64,000 nucleotides of DNA, taken from contig NC_092360.1 in the NCBI RefSeq assembly GCF_030848805.1, positions 13,764,001 to 13,828,000 of the forward strand. The letters are read 5' to 3'. The translations under genes were made by a program, and so were the position numbers. A model generated the notes under the pieces. That model was not told the DNA's origin, did no database searches, and saw only the letters and a list, made by a program, of their open reading frames with translations. Below, piece by piece: positions 51,101-62,396 of this stretch. The stretch's first letter is position 1. Each line of letters begins with the position of its first letter. This DNA comes from Temnothorax longispinosus (lineage: Eukaryota > Arthropoda > Insecta > Hymenoptera > Formicidae).

Positions 51101-52190
51101 AAATTAATGTTATAGCTGGTTAATATTGTTTTATTAAATATACGCATTAATGTAAATGCAGCAAAATTAGTTGAGAAATTATTTTCCGAATTTTTAAAGT
51201 TCTCAAATATTATAGTTTTTAAGAAAAAGAGGGAAGAGGTAAATTTTGAGTAACGCAAAGCTAGTGTTTTAGCTATTAACTACACGCGATGTATACATGT
51301 GTTTATAGTCACGTTATATAATTTGCAAACTATTGATACATTCACGTGAAGTATGCAAGTAATTTTCATCGGCGTATATCCAAAGATATGGGCCCTGTGG
51401 ACAAAGAATTATTCCTTGCAATTCCTATTTTGCACTAGATATAGAAAATTATCTGTATTTATGTCAGCTTTTATATATGCTGCAAAGTTTAAATTAAACA
51501 GTGTTATATGCCGTTTTACTATCGCGTACATAACTTGTGCGTAATACATAAAACATCGGAATTGCATGTAAAATTTATATTTCTTTGTATTTGTGCGTTT
51601 TATAATGGCTGCTAATAAATTAACATATTTAATTTAATGACAATGTGTTAAAATAGATTATCCATTTATGTCTCTTACATACAAATAAGTGGAAAGTTCA
51701 CATTCTTTTTTTTTTAACACGCACTTCTAAAGTTCGTCGACTTATTCTTTTATATTTTATTTTATTTGTATATATATAAAAGGATGATTAATTTAATTTA
51801 ATTTCAAACAATTGTCTCGACAGATAAAAATATTTCAGACAAAAGGTGTATGGTCTGAAAGGAGACAAATAATAGTAAAATCAATTTTTGAAAAAATCGA
51901 TTTTTCAACATGAAGGTCATGGCCATTTTTTTAAATGGAATTATATGATATTTTACATACATGATTTTTTACATATGGCGGATACTTTAAAATAATTACA
52001 CCTTAACTAAAAATATCTAATACAATATCTTTTTTCAAATTTTATCTTGTCTCAAAGTCTCGGTGACTATCTTTCCAGTAAAAATTTGAGAACGAATGCG
52101 AGACTCGTGTCCCAGTGACCTATTTTAAAAAAGTGTCCCAGCTGCGGCGGAAGACTTTGACATTTTATATACAACTGCGTCGCATTATTG
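48173..52190. other. AT-rich 3' flank and intergenic DNA
   Basis: No supported gene. The first few hundred bases are probably the 3' UTR of the + strand LRR gene; AATAAA-type motifs occur, for example near 48907. Open stretches such as the - strand one at 50335-50757 have no recognisable domain. Confidence 0.4.
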
Positions 52191-52191
52191 A

Positions 52192-53480
52192 TTGCGAGGC
52201 AACCTGGCCCGCAGGTGCGCTATACGTAAGGACGACGAATGCAGCGATGTCGCGCGACGTGAAGAACGGATAGCAGAAAGCATGACAGCGCTACCCTCCG
52301 TCATCGATTATATGCGGAATCGTCTTGACCCCGCGAGACCCGCACGACCGCGAGACGGGCGCAATCGGGGATCGTCCCCAGTGAACCAGTGCTGCAGTGT
52401 AACGATACCGCAAATGTTGCGTGCGTGCGTGCCGTGCGTGCGTGCATACATGCATACGTGCGTGCATGCGTGCGTGCGTGCGTCATGTCGGTTTCAACGC
52501 GCAAAGTTCACGTCGCACGTCAGGGCCGCATTTACTCCTCTTGTCGTCCCCGTTACAACACGTTCCCTTCGGGAATTGCCATAAATTTCGATAGACGCGA
52601 CAAAACGTGCGTGTTTGCTAAATCATTATAAATATATTATAGTGAATCAAAGTAAAATAAAATATTTATTATCGAACCGTAATACAATCAATGCAGTTTC
52701 GCGCGAATAGCTGAATCTCCAAGACAAGAAATTTATACGTTTCTTTCTTTCCTGCTCCGTCTATCGTTCTCAAGTTCGCGAAATTGTTGAGTAAGTATGT
52801 CGACCTTGACTATCTTTTCCCACGTGCATCCTGCATCGATCAAATTGTTCAGTGCGTTTTAAATCGATATGCCTGGGGGGAACATTCGCTGTTATTTTTT
52901 ACAATAGCTTGCTCCCATTACGTTCGCAGGCAAGTACGGCTTGAGTACGGCTCTGATGATCGTTGCATAACCACCCGCAGCGCGCCGTCACGCACGCGTC
53001 GCGCAACGTTCGACGGGACATATACCTCATCGTGCACGTGCGCTCCTATATACACGGTGTGCTTGCGGCGCGCAACGCGTTTGCGGTTTCGTCGAGAATT
53101 TCGCGCTATCCCGTTTACATTGTATGAATATATCGTACGTACGAATGTGAATGCGAGTCCGAGGGAAAAAAATCTCGAGACGCGGTGAATTTCGACGATT
53201 TGACAGCGTCTTTTTCTCCGCGAGTGCGAAAAGCTCTCTGCAGTCGAGAACGCGGCGCGCGTTCAAGTCATTATGATTTCTTAAAATTCCCCATTATTAT
53301 AATGACTCAGCTGTCATATTCCACTCTCTGTCATACTTTTATCGTTACGTTGTCGATGTGCTCGTCCAATTCCGAGTTCCATCTCGATAAGGCTCGCGTT
53401 CAAATACGTAACAACAACGAAGCTATTCTCTTGATTTCCTTGTCATTGCATTATTACTTTTTATTCGACGGCATGATGCG
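52192..53480. other. Non-coding, GC-richer, with (GTGC)n tract
   Basis: Composition rises in GC toward the ABHD gene promoter. Open frames here are short and driven by the tetranucleotide repeat. No domain is recognised. Confidence 0.4.
52419..52483. repeat. Imperfect (GTGC)n microsatellite
   Basis: GTGC/CGTG units interrupted by ATACATGCATAC in the middle. Confidence 0.85.
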
Positions 53481-53488
53481 ACAAAGTC

Positions 53489-53534
53489 GAGACACGTTCA
53501 AATAACGTGTATGTACGTTATTTGAACGTGTCTC
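53489..53534. repeat. Perfect 20-bp inverted repeat with 6-nt loop
   Basis: GAGACACGTTCAAATAACGT is followed by GTATGT and then by its exact reverse complement. A second palindrome, centred on CTATTATATATATAATAG (about 53542-53559), follows directly and is itself bracketed by GTCTCT and AGAGAGAC. Confidence 0.9.
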
Positions 53535-53639
53535 TACTTTCTCTATTATATATATAATAGAAAAAGGAAAAGAGAGACAAAGATAGAGATTACTAATAAT
53601 CCTTCGATTATTCATGCTTTTTTCTTCGTTTTTTCACAC

Positions 53640-54153
53640 ATACGTTAAACGCGCGTGAAAAAAAGTCCGATCGCCCGCTTACACATTATAATATATGTAT
53701 ATTGTAATGCACAAAAAAGTTTTTACGTAAATCACGAGCCTTTTTTTCAGTCGAAAACCCGGTTTTATATAAGAACCCGGGCTACTTTGGAGCCGCGTCG
53801 CGCGGCGGACGGTAACACGCGTGCGCGCTATAGAGCGAGCCCGCTCTCGCGTGCGCTTTGCGTTATCGGGATTATCAAGAGCTTCGCGGATACGTCGCGC
53901 TATCGGCGCTATCCGCCCGCGGATACCACCGCTCTATTGGCCGCGGACGCCGCGGTGCGGCCGCGTAGTCGGCCGGTCCGCCGCGACTTCAATTATTTGT
54001 GCGGCATGCGCGCGGCGGCCGAGGACTCTCGCACCGGCTCTCGTTCGCGATCGCTGCTCGTTAATCGCCGTCCATCGTCGCCTCGATCTGAGCCTCGCCA
54101 TCGCGACAGCATCGACTCTACGCCGGGCTGACACCGTCCGGTAGCGCGCAACG
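53640..54153 (+). promoter_or_regulatory. Promoter and 5' UTR region of the ABHD3-like gene
   Basis: A TATA-like box (TATATAAG, 53766-53773) lies about 385 bp before the start codon and is followed by a very CpG-rich segment. Open frames on + that end before the ATG (for example 53821-54144) would be upstream ORFs in a 5' UTR if transcription starts near 53800. The start site is inferred. Confidence 0.5.
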
Positions 54154-57100
54154 ATGCTGAGCCTCTTCGAGAGCGTCGCGTACATCCCGAAGCTCTACTA
54201 CGGCGCACTGCTGGGCATCGGTTTCTGCATCTACTACCTCTACGAGGTCGTCAAGGTGAGTGAAGAAAAAAATATATAATTACATAATTATAGAATTTAT
54301 AATTACGATCGGTCGCTTGATTCTGCCGAAGGTCGATTTGTCATGAGATTTTTTTATTAGTAAAAAAGAGACAGGGAAAGACTCGATCGATCAATCGATC
54401 GAGAAAGGAGAGTTTAAAAATGTGTTCCAATTACTACGTTTACGCGAGTGTGACTTAACTGTAGTAACTTACGATATTTTACTCCGCGTAAACGAGTGAA
54501 TTATTGTAAGTTACTACAGAAGTAGTATATGTTAAACGGTATAAGCACATTATTCGGAGATAAATTAGATTGTGATTGTCACGCTTCCTGAAGCCTTATC
54601 TTTAGCTTATACGCGCGATTGGGATCGTGATGAGTTGCGGAAAGTATGTGTCCAAACATGTGTCCAAATAATAATAAAGCGATATGCGGGCATGGTGATT
54701 AGACGCGCGCGTCGTTACGTCACGCACGCATGCGCACGCGAGCGCGTATCGCTTCCTCATTATCTAAATATTGTTCATATACACTCGACAAGAATCAACG
54801 CAGCGTCATATGTCTTTCTATGATCCATTACGTTCTATGATCCATTACGGAACTATATACGTGTATGCGCCAAACGGGTGTATAAGTCACGTGCCGTCAG
54901 CGTGTATATCTTCATGTCTGAAGCTAATATAACAAATCTTGAGTCGAACATCGTATGTCTAGATAACGTTTTTGCAAAAAGCTCATTGTGTGCGTGTGTA
55001 AACGATATTATTTATGATAGAATTTAGAAAAAATTTTTATTTCTAATTTTACAGGTATATATTTTTTAATAAATATTTCACACATATACAATTGTATACA
55101 TTTTAAATAATTAATAGTGTTGTATCTTGATTCTTCAAATGGTTCTGGTCTCACGTTTTAAATGATCTGTAATTCAGAATTCAAGACAAGTATTTTATTC
55201 ATAATTTAATATATGTGTCACGTAATGCAAAAAATAATTAAAGAGTGTCAAAATTCAAATATATAAACAGATATCAAAATGTACATGTATAACAGAATAC
55301 ACAGTATAAAAAGTTCTAAATAAAAACGCGATTTTCATCTGGAAATCTGACGCACATTATAGATCGTTTATGGGCTTCAAGCACACAATTATATAAATAG
55401 AATTCCCTCCTATATTCTGACACGAATTATAGATCGTCTAAAGTAGGTTTTATAGGTGATATTCATAGTGTTTCTTGCGGAAGGTTATACTATTTATACG
55501 TGTACGTCATCAATGGTAATTGCTTGACGCAAAAGGTATAATACAAACTTAAAATTCGAAGATAAATAATGCGAGCTACATATTAACTCATCGGTAAAAA
55601 ATTATTTTCGATTTTTTAACCAGCAACTCTGACACCTATGATTTAATGCGATTGGATCGAGATATCCGGTAAACTATCCGAAAGACGTCTTATGACCTAA
55701 TTGATGACGTCTTTGAGATGTGATATAGACGTCTTAGTTTAATTAATTTAAACATTTTAAATAACTTAAACGAATTTTAGATATATATATTATAAAATAA
55801 AACTTTAGACATATTATGAAATAAAAATTAGTAATACGGAAACGCATTAACAGTTTCCAAACAGTTTCGTTTTGTGACACTAAAGTCTTGTGTCAACGAT
55901 GCTAGAAATCGTCCCGAGATTTCGGAAGGAGAAAGAATTGACCAATGCGATTGATATTGGCCGAATTGTTCAAATGCAATTTGTTAATTTCTGGCATCAT
56001 GGACACAAGACTTAATTGATAACGAGTCCAGTAACGGAGGCGAGATCTGACGTAGCGACGCGCGAAAACGAGGCGCGACGGATTCATCCGCGCGCAATGA
56101 ACTCCGAAATGGGGCAGCTTATCATTCGTGCCTCGTGCGCGACGCGTTCATTGACTAACGAGCCGGGGCAATGCGGCTAAGTAGTGCCCCGGGCTGCAAC
56201 ATCTTTTATATGCGTCAACATTTATTTGCTCTGAATAGCGAAGTTAATCCTTTACGCGAAATTAAATAATTCGTCCGTCCGCGAACGCGCACGCATCAAC
56301 TCGGTCGCGGGATGCTGTAATCTGACAATAAAATGCGTATTTAAATAAAACTTGTTTAAGAATATCCGTAAAATTAGTTTTCGCCTCTTTAAATTAATTT
56401 TATTGCTTTCGTAGCATAGTTCCCCATGCTTAAGTGCTCATTCAAATAAGCTTCCATCGGCAGCAGTCTTGAAATTCTCTTCGCAATATATATCAGTTAA
56501 GATACTTTTTTTTACATAATTTTGTGCTAATTAGAAACAGCGGCGATCGTTTCTCCTCTGTAAACATGTATTGTTATCTTTACAATTCCCTCTCGTGCTT
56601 TTCAAGAACTTTTTAAGAAGGCATATTATTGACTACTTTGCTCTCTCAAAGTGACACTCTTGCTTGACATGAAATATCTTACGTCGTTTAAATGCGTCTA
56701 CATGAGACATTTATTACATCCTATCTATATGAAATATAATGAGGGGAGACAAGGTCAACTACGTATTCTACCGTGTTTATCAATAATACAACAGAAGGAA
56801 TTACATGTGCTTGCGAACATATTTGTCAGATATCAGTTAATGTTTTTATGTACATGCTTCTATTTTATATAAAATTCACTTACTTTTCAATCAAGAAAAC
56901 ACATAATATGTTTCATTGTGAAAATATTAGCATAAAATTACAACGTTTTAATAATAATTAACAAGTATATAAGCTTTTAATCGACCCAACTAGTCAAATT
57001 TATTGATTGACATCACGACGTTTCGGGCAAGGAATGGCCCTTATCATGGCATTGTGCCCAAACTAAAAGCTGAAAAGGTGTAAGAATTTTAATAATACAT

Positions 57101-60100
57101 AATTTACATGTACACAAAAAAATACATAATTTACATGTTCGCGTGAGGCAGTGTAATTTCTTATGATAATAAAGGTAATTTAATGCAAAACGAGTACGTG
57201 ATTGTGTATGTTATTTGCACATCTATTGCTGTCTCAATTTTATATGAAACATAGTACGAGAGTTCAATACATAGACAGGATTTCCGCGATACATGTTTGA
57301 ACTGACGTACGTCCCTCCATAGGCGACATCAGTCGTGAGGAGAGATGTGTCATTTATTAATCTGACCTTAAAACTCTCTAGACATTTGTCCTGCGCGTGT
57401 AAATGTGCAGGTGAAGTAACGAATATAAAGGAATTAATTGAAGGAGTTGTAGATTATATTAACGCTAATTATTTTAATTACATTAGCGATGCAGCTATAT
57501 TAATGACGTAATGATTGAATAATTTCAACGAATGGAGCTCTCTTTAATATCACATTTTTATAAATGCATTGAAAAATTGTATTGGAAAACTATCATCGTT
57601 ATGTAATGAAAATGCAAAATGAAAACTGTTTATGACTATTAAATATAATTATTCTATTGTATCAAATATAATCACTGAACAATGATCTCCTGCATAAAAA
57701 AAGTATTTTTCTTTCTTTCAATATTAATCACACAATTACACTAATCTTAATTTTGCAATATGAAATTAGAAATTCCAGAATTCAATTTTGTGTTAGGTAA
57801 GTAGATATATATATAGTTTAGACGTTTAGATTGTTTAGACATATATAGAATATGAAATGGAGTTGCTCTAAACCGCAGCGTTAAGTAATAACAATAGTTC
57901 TTAGCTCTGCTAGTCTCTCTCTCTCTCTCTCTCATATCGTTAACTAGATATCATATGGATGATTTATAAGTGCGATAAAATGTAGGATTAATCTTCCACG
58001 TAACTACAAGTAATTATTACAGATTAATTTTTAATGATGTCTAGATAACAAGATAAACAGATAATATCGTGATTTATGATATTAGATATATGCGCAATAT
58101 ACATATTATATATATGCATACAGTCATGGAAATTTTTATGAGAATAATTCTCGAACTATACAAAAACAGAAGAGACATTTTAACGATAGGCTTCCTATCA
58201 GACGCGAATGCTGAAACTGAAATATATTTAACTTACTATAATTTGCAAGTCAAATGTTTCCTTATTGGCGTTTCTATCGCAACGTACCCGCCAGGCATCA
58301 ATACTTGATACAATTATCATTACTCTGTTACGTGTCACTTCATTCACTCTACGAGTTTTGCTTAGCACAACTCGGAAACTCTCATTCCTTTCCATACTAC
58401 GTTTCACAATACAACAGGAATTTAAATATCCCTTTCAAGGGATACTTAAATTCTTGCTACATTGTCATACAAATTTATTTATACCTATATACGATCTATT
58501 GAAATTCTTATTAATCGCGTCATTTTCATGTAATCAGCTGTATATAAATGAGAATTAATTGTAATATAATTATATTACAATTGCGCGATTTCATTACTGC
58601 TATTCCATGAATGTTCTTATAAATATATAGAAAAATTCAGCATGTACAATTATATATTAATCAATATTTATTGAAGGAGGAAAAAGCGATATAATATTAC
58701 CTGACATTATGAATGGAATGTAAATACGATATATGTACAAAACATATGGAGAAAATAGTACTATATATTTTTTTTGTCACCTGGAAAAACTAATAACAAA
58801 AACAACCATTACGGTTCCAGACACCCTTGCTGGTTTGCGCCAATGGACCATTCCGCACGTTCTTGGAAGCCAACATTCCGCTCGTGCAAAATAAATTCTG
58901 GCCGACGTTGTGGTGTTTCGAATCGCGAGCACAAACCATTATAGCCAGCATTTTGAGATCCCGGTTATTGCCACCTGTCGAATATCGTAGGTTGGTATAG
59001 AAGGATAGCTATTATAGAAGAAAAAATATACAATTGTTCATCGAGCATTGGACTTAAATTTGGAACACAAATAATGCGCGCATGATCGATCAAGCGATTG
59101 GATTCTATTCTGTAACGCTCTCTTTACGTTACGTAGGGAAATTCTTGCTTTGTCCGACGGGGGTGAAGTGGCCTTGGATTGGGCCGAGAAAGATTGCTCC
59201 ATCACGTCGCCGATCGTCGTCATTTTACCTGGTCTCACGGGCGGTAGTCAAGCGGAATATATCAAGTGTCTGGTATCAGCCGCGAGAAAAAATGGGATAC
59301 GATGCGTGATTTTCAATAACAGAGGCTTAGGTGGATTGGAACTCAAGGTAGGGCTTATTTGTGAACCGAAATGGAGATGAGATATCTCTTGCAATTATTA
59401 TTCATTAATTTCTTTTTAGCAGGATTAACCGAAAACGTTTTATAATAATAGAAGTTCTTCTCTTCTTTTGTTACTTTTAGACTCCACGAACGTATTGTGC
59501 CGCTAACTATGATGATTTAAGTGAAGTCATAGAACATGTGAAGAAACTTTATCCTCATGTACCTCTCGGAGCAACTGGGATCTCCATGGGAGGGTAACCA
59601 TGTTTTTCTTTAGTTTATCTTTAAATTAATAACTAAATCGTATGATATCTCTACGATGCTTAGAAAGAGCATATGTAATATTCGAGCATTTGATTTGATT
59701 ACATTAATAAATGACATTTTTGTAAACCATTGCATGTCTTTTCTGTGCACAGGTTGATCTTAGGTAATTATTTAGCCCAAAGAGGTCTAACAGCAAGGAC
59801 CAAATTGAGAGCGTGTCTCATTATCTCGGTGCCATGGAACGTGTTCGCAGCGACGAAGAGCACCGAGGAAAATTATTTTAATCTAATGCTGAATAAGCAT
59901 CTAGCCAGCAATTTATGTCGCACGATAAAGCGACATCATACTTCTGATATTGGCCCTTTGGCCAACGTGGATATCGACACTGTTCTTAAGGTATGTTTTT
60001 ACATATCAAACATGGTTATATGGGAAGATCGAATAATTTTAACTTTTCTAACGAACACATTTCATACTTGCGCCAAAAGGTAAAATTTAAAGGAATACTT

Positions 60101-60796
60101 ATATATTTTCTAAATTTATAATCTCTTTTATTAAAAGCAGTAATTTTATATCTAGCCGTAGTATCTCACTTTAATTTCTTTTCTGTCGCTTTCCACATTT
60201 CCACAGTTATGATTTCGCAAAAAGATATATCGTAATCTACTTCTAGATAATGAATTTTATATGAACTTCGATTAAAGATTAAATTAGAAATTAATTCGTC
60301 ATATACATATTCGTGATGCGCGATTTTATATTATCTGTCTGGAAGTCTGAATCTGGCTCATACTTATTGTGAATTATTATATTCGACAGAGCCAAACGAT
60401 AAGAGAATTTGATTCGAATTTTACGGCAAGGCACTTTGGATACAAAAACGTCGATGAGTATTATAGCAACGCGACGCTTCACGACAAGCTGCATCTGATC
60501 CAAGTACCGACTTTGTGTCTCAACGCTGCAGACGATCCGTTTCAACCGTTGCAAGGTGAGCGACAACAGCGCGACAACGATTATAACGTTTTTACACGAT
60601 TTTAAACAACGTCTTGAATGTTTTAGCGATACCTCTGAAAGAGATAAGCCAAACCAAAAACGTGGCCGTAGTGGTAACGTCGCGCGGTGGGCACATTGGT
60701 TTCCTGGAAGGCGTTTGGCCGGTCAAGGAGGAGCAATATATGGGAAAGTTCTTCTCACAATTTTTCACGGCGATGTTCACCAACGACTTTGACTAA
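54154..60796 (+). CDS. ABHD3: ABHD1/ABHD3-type alpha/beta hydrolase, membrane-anchored (seven exons)
   Basis: Exons are 54154-54255, 58821-58990, 59137-59347, 59481-59593, 59753-59990, 60390-60555 and 60627-60796. All introns are GT-AG and in phase, giving 389 aa. Exon 1 encodes an N-terminal membrane anchor (about residues 10-31). Family blocks follow in order: WPTLWCFESRAQT in exon 2, an oxyanion-loop region LPGLTGGS (121-128), FNNRG (150-154) and the nucleophile elbow GISMGG with Ser196. Next come NAADDP (candidate Asp326 or Asp327) and GGHIGFLEGVWP with His356. The catalytic triad is therefore intact. Vertebrate ABHD3 cleaves medium-chain and oxidised phosphatidylcholines; the same chemistry here is inferred from family membership. 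Intron 1 is 4.6 kb, the others short. ABHD1 and ABHD3 are not separated confidently. Confidence 0.95.
54459..54519. repeat. 14-bp perfect inverted repeat
   Basis: CTGTAGTAACTTAC at 54459-54472 is mirrored by its reverse complement at 54506-54519, across a 33-bp spacer. GTTTACGCG-type blocks just outside and inside also pair imperfectly. Confidence 0.85.
57014..57050 (-). mobile_element. Decayed Penelope-like retroelement fragment with hammerhead-like motif
   Basis: On the - strand the order is ATGATAA, a short stem GGGC...GCCC around CATTCCTT, then GAAAC and GTCG. This matches the layout of the minimal hammerhead ribozyme core (CTGATGA, stem II, GAAA) that Penelope-like elements carry. The first box is mutated (CTGATGA changed to CATGATA), so activity is unlikely. 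No reverse-transcriptase coding remains nearby. Confidence 0.5.
57914..57933. repeat. (CT)n microsatellite
   Basis: CT dinucleotide run of about 20 bp. Confidence 0.85.
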
Positions 60797-60991
60797 CAGG
60801 AAGCTTGATATATCTATAGATCGGAATCGAGTAAATGGTATCGTAAGCGTTAACACTGATTGCCTTGATTCGTTATCGTCCAGCATCAAGAGATACGTGC
60901 CACGATACCGGTTATCTGTTTAATTTTCTGCAAGCTAAAATGTGATCACGTTTAATTTAACATAACATCTTTTTATCATTTTTATATTATG

Positions 60992-61060
60992 CTGTAACGC
61001 AAAACTTGGAATTGCACTTTATAAGCTTGAAAGGGCAACTAATTCCAAGTTTTGCTGTAA
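60992..61060. repeat. Inverted repeat in the ABHD3-like 3' region
   Basis: GCAAAACTTGGAATT at about 60999-61013 is mirrored by AATTCCAAGTTTTGC downstream. Arms extend with mismatches to GTAAC/TGTAA and enclose a loop of about 27 nt. It could be a small MITE remnant or a stem-loop in the transcript. Confidence 0.75.
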
Positions 61061-61317
61061 TGTAATGTTTGTGAAGTATTAAATAGGCTCTACACTTATC
61101 AAGCAAAGTTCTTTGCTCATTATGACAATTAGCGCGAATTAAAATTATCCTTGTTAATTATTTATAGTTAATAAAATCTATAACTTTTATAAAAACCTAT
61201 AGCTCCAATCACAATTTTTTTCTATTATTGTGTTATAATTTTACTATATTAAACATTTTTTTTATGTAATTGTTGTATTAAAGTTTAGAACTTTATTTAT
61301 TACAATTTATATATGAA

Positions 61318-61323
61318 AATAAA
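61318..61323 (+). terminator. Candidate polyadenylation signal of the ABHD3-like gene
   Basis: AATAAA lies about 520 bp after the stop codon, followed by T-rich sequence. Another candidate lies near 61171. The choice between them is not determined. Confidence 0.35.
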
Positions 61324-62396
61324 ATTTTAATTCTGTACCTATATCGAATCTTTCAGTAAGCAATTGAAAGCCAAAATATATTTTTTATTGTATTATTTAA
61401 TTTAGAGCGATGATTGATGGAAGTGTTATCAATAATCGTTCAAAAGTACGATTCTAAATGTGATGATGTGATGAAATGTGTAAAAATATCATAAATAATA
61501 CAATTTTAATGTGAAACACTTTTTACTTGCCAACTTATTTTTGGAGAGGGAAATAGCTAGCTCATGATATTAATATTGGTACAAGCGTAAATTGAGGAAT
61601 TTACTCATCAATCTAGAAGTGATTCATTCGCCACTCGCCACTCGGCGAGTCGATGTTATCTGCCGATTGAATTTATACGGTCATAACTACATCAAATACA
61701 CTTACTTCAGTACAAACATTGCAAAAGTGTTGCTAATTCTCACTGCAACATTAATAAATATTAATGATACGCCGATGAATATTAACGATATGAGACTTCA
61801 AGAGCTATTTTCCAAAAACTTTTTTTACCACTTATTTTTTATGTAATCATAATCAATAAAAAATATGGAAATATTTCTGCACAGAAATTAACACTTTAGT
61901 TAAAAGCAACTAATTATTACATATGCTTCAGATATTATCTCGGAATAAACATCTAACATTTCATTTAATGTTTTTCACGCTCAATTATGCTCGAGTATTA
62001 TATTCGACTGTATGTTTATTACGTTTTGAACAAAGGAGAAATACATGTTGTGTAAATATTGTCATCATAAAGTACAAATTTACTTGTTTTTATTTCATAG
62101 AAACACATCATTATAAAAGAATTTGCAATCAAATTATACCTGATAATTTTACACCAATACATTGCAATATACATGATAATCTCATAAGCGCGCGTTTAAT
62201 CTCATCACATTACAATCCCTTGATTTTGGATTTTATGTAAAATATGTTGTGTTTTACACTTCTTTTAAACCTTAATTACAATTTGAATTCCAAGCCCAAG
62301 GACTGCGCGATAAATGATAAAATGTCGGTACTTTCTTCAATCTAAAATAAAATGTATATAAAATATATAAATTTTTATAAGATTTTTTAAATAAAC

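Larger units (their letters stand above)
54256..58820 (+). other. Intron 1 of the ABHD3-like gene
   Basis: A GTGAGT donor and a TTCCAG acceptor bound it. It holds an inverted repeat at 54459-54519, a 25-bp imperfect direct repeat (about 55346 and 55415), three GACGTC sites at 55684-55732, and a (CT)n run at 57914-57933. It also holds a Penelope-like hammerhead relic on -. No coding exon is seen. Confidence 0.8.
60797..62396. other. Convergent intergenic / 3' UTR region
   Basis: This AT-rich DNA lies between the stop codons of the ABHD3-like gene (+) and the prolyl oligopeptidase gene (-). No third gene is recognisable. Open stretches at 61592-61846 and 61923-62240 have AT-driven composition and no domain. 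Confidence 0.6.

Noticed and set aside
53655..54144. 158- and 107-aa frames upstream of the ABHD3-like start
   Set aside because: They lie in the CpG-rich promoter/5' UTR, are Arg-rich and lack domains; at most upstream ORFs.
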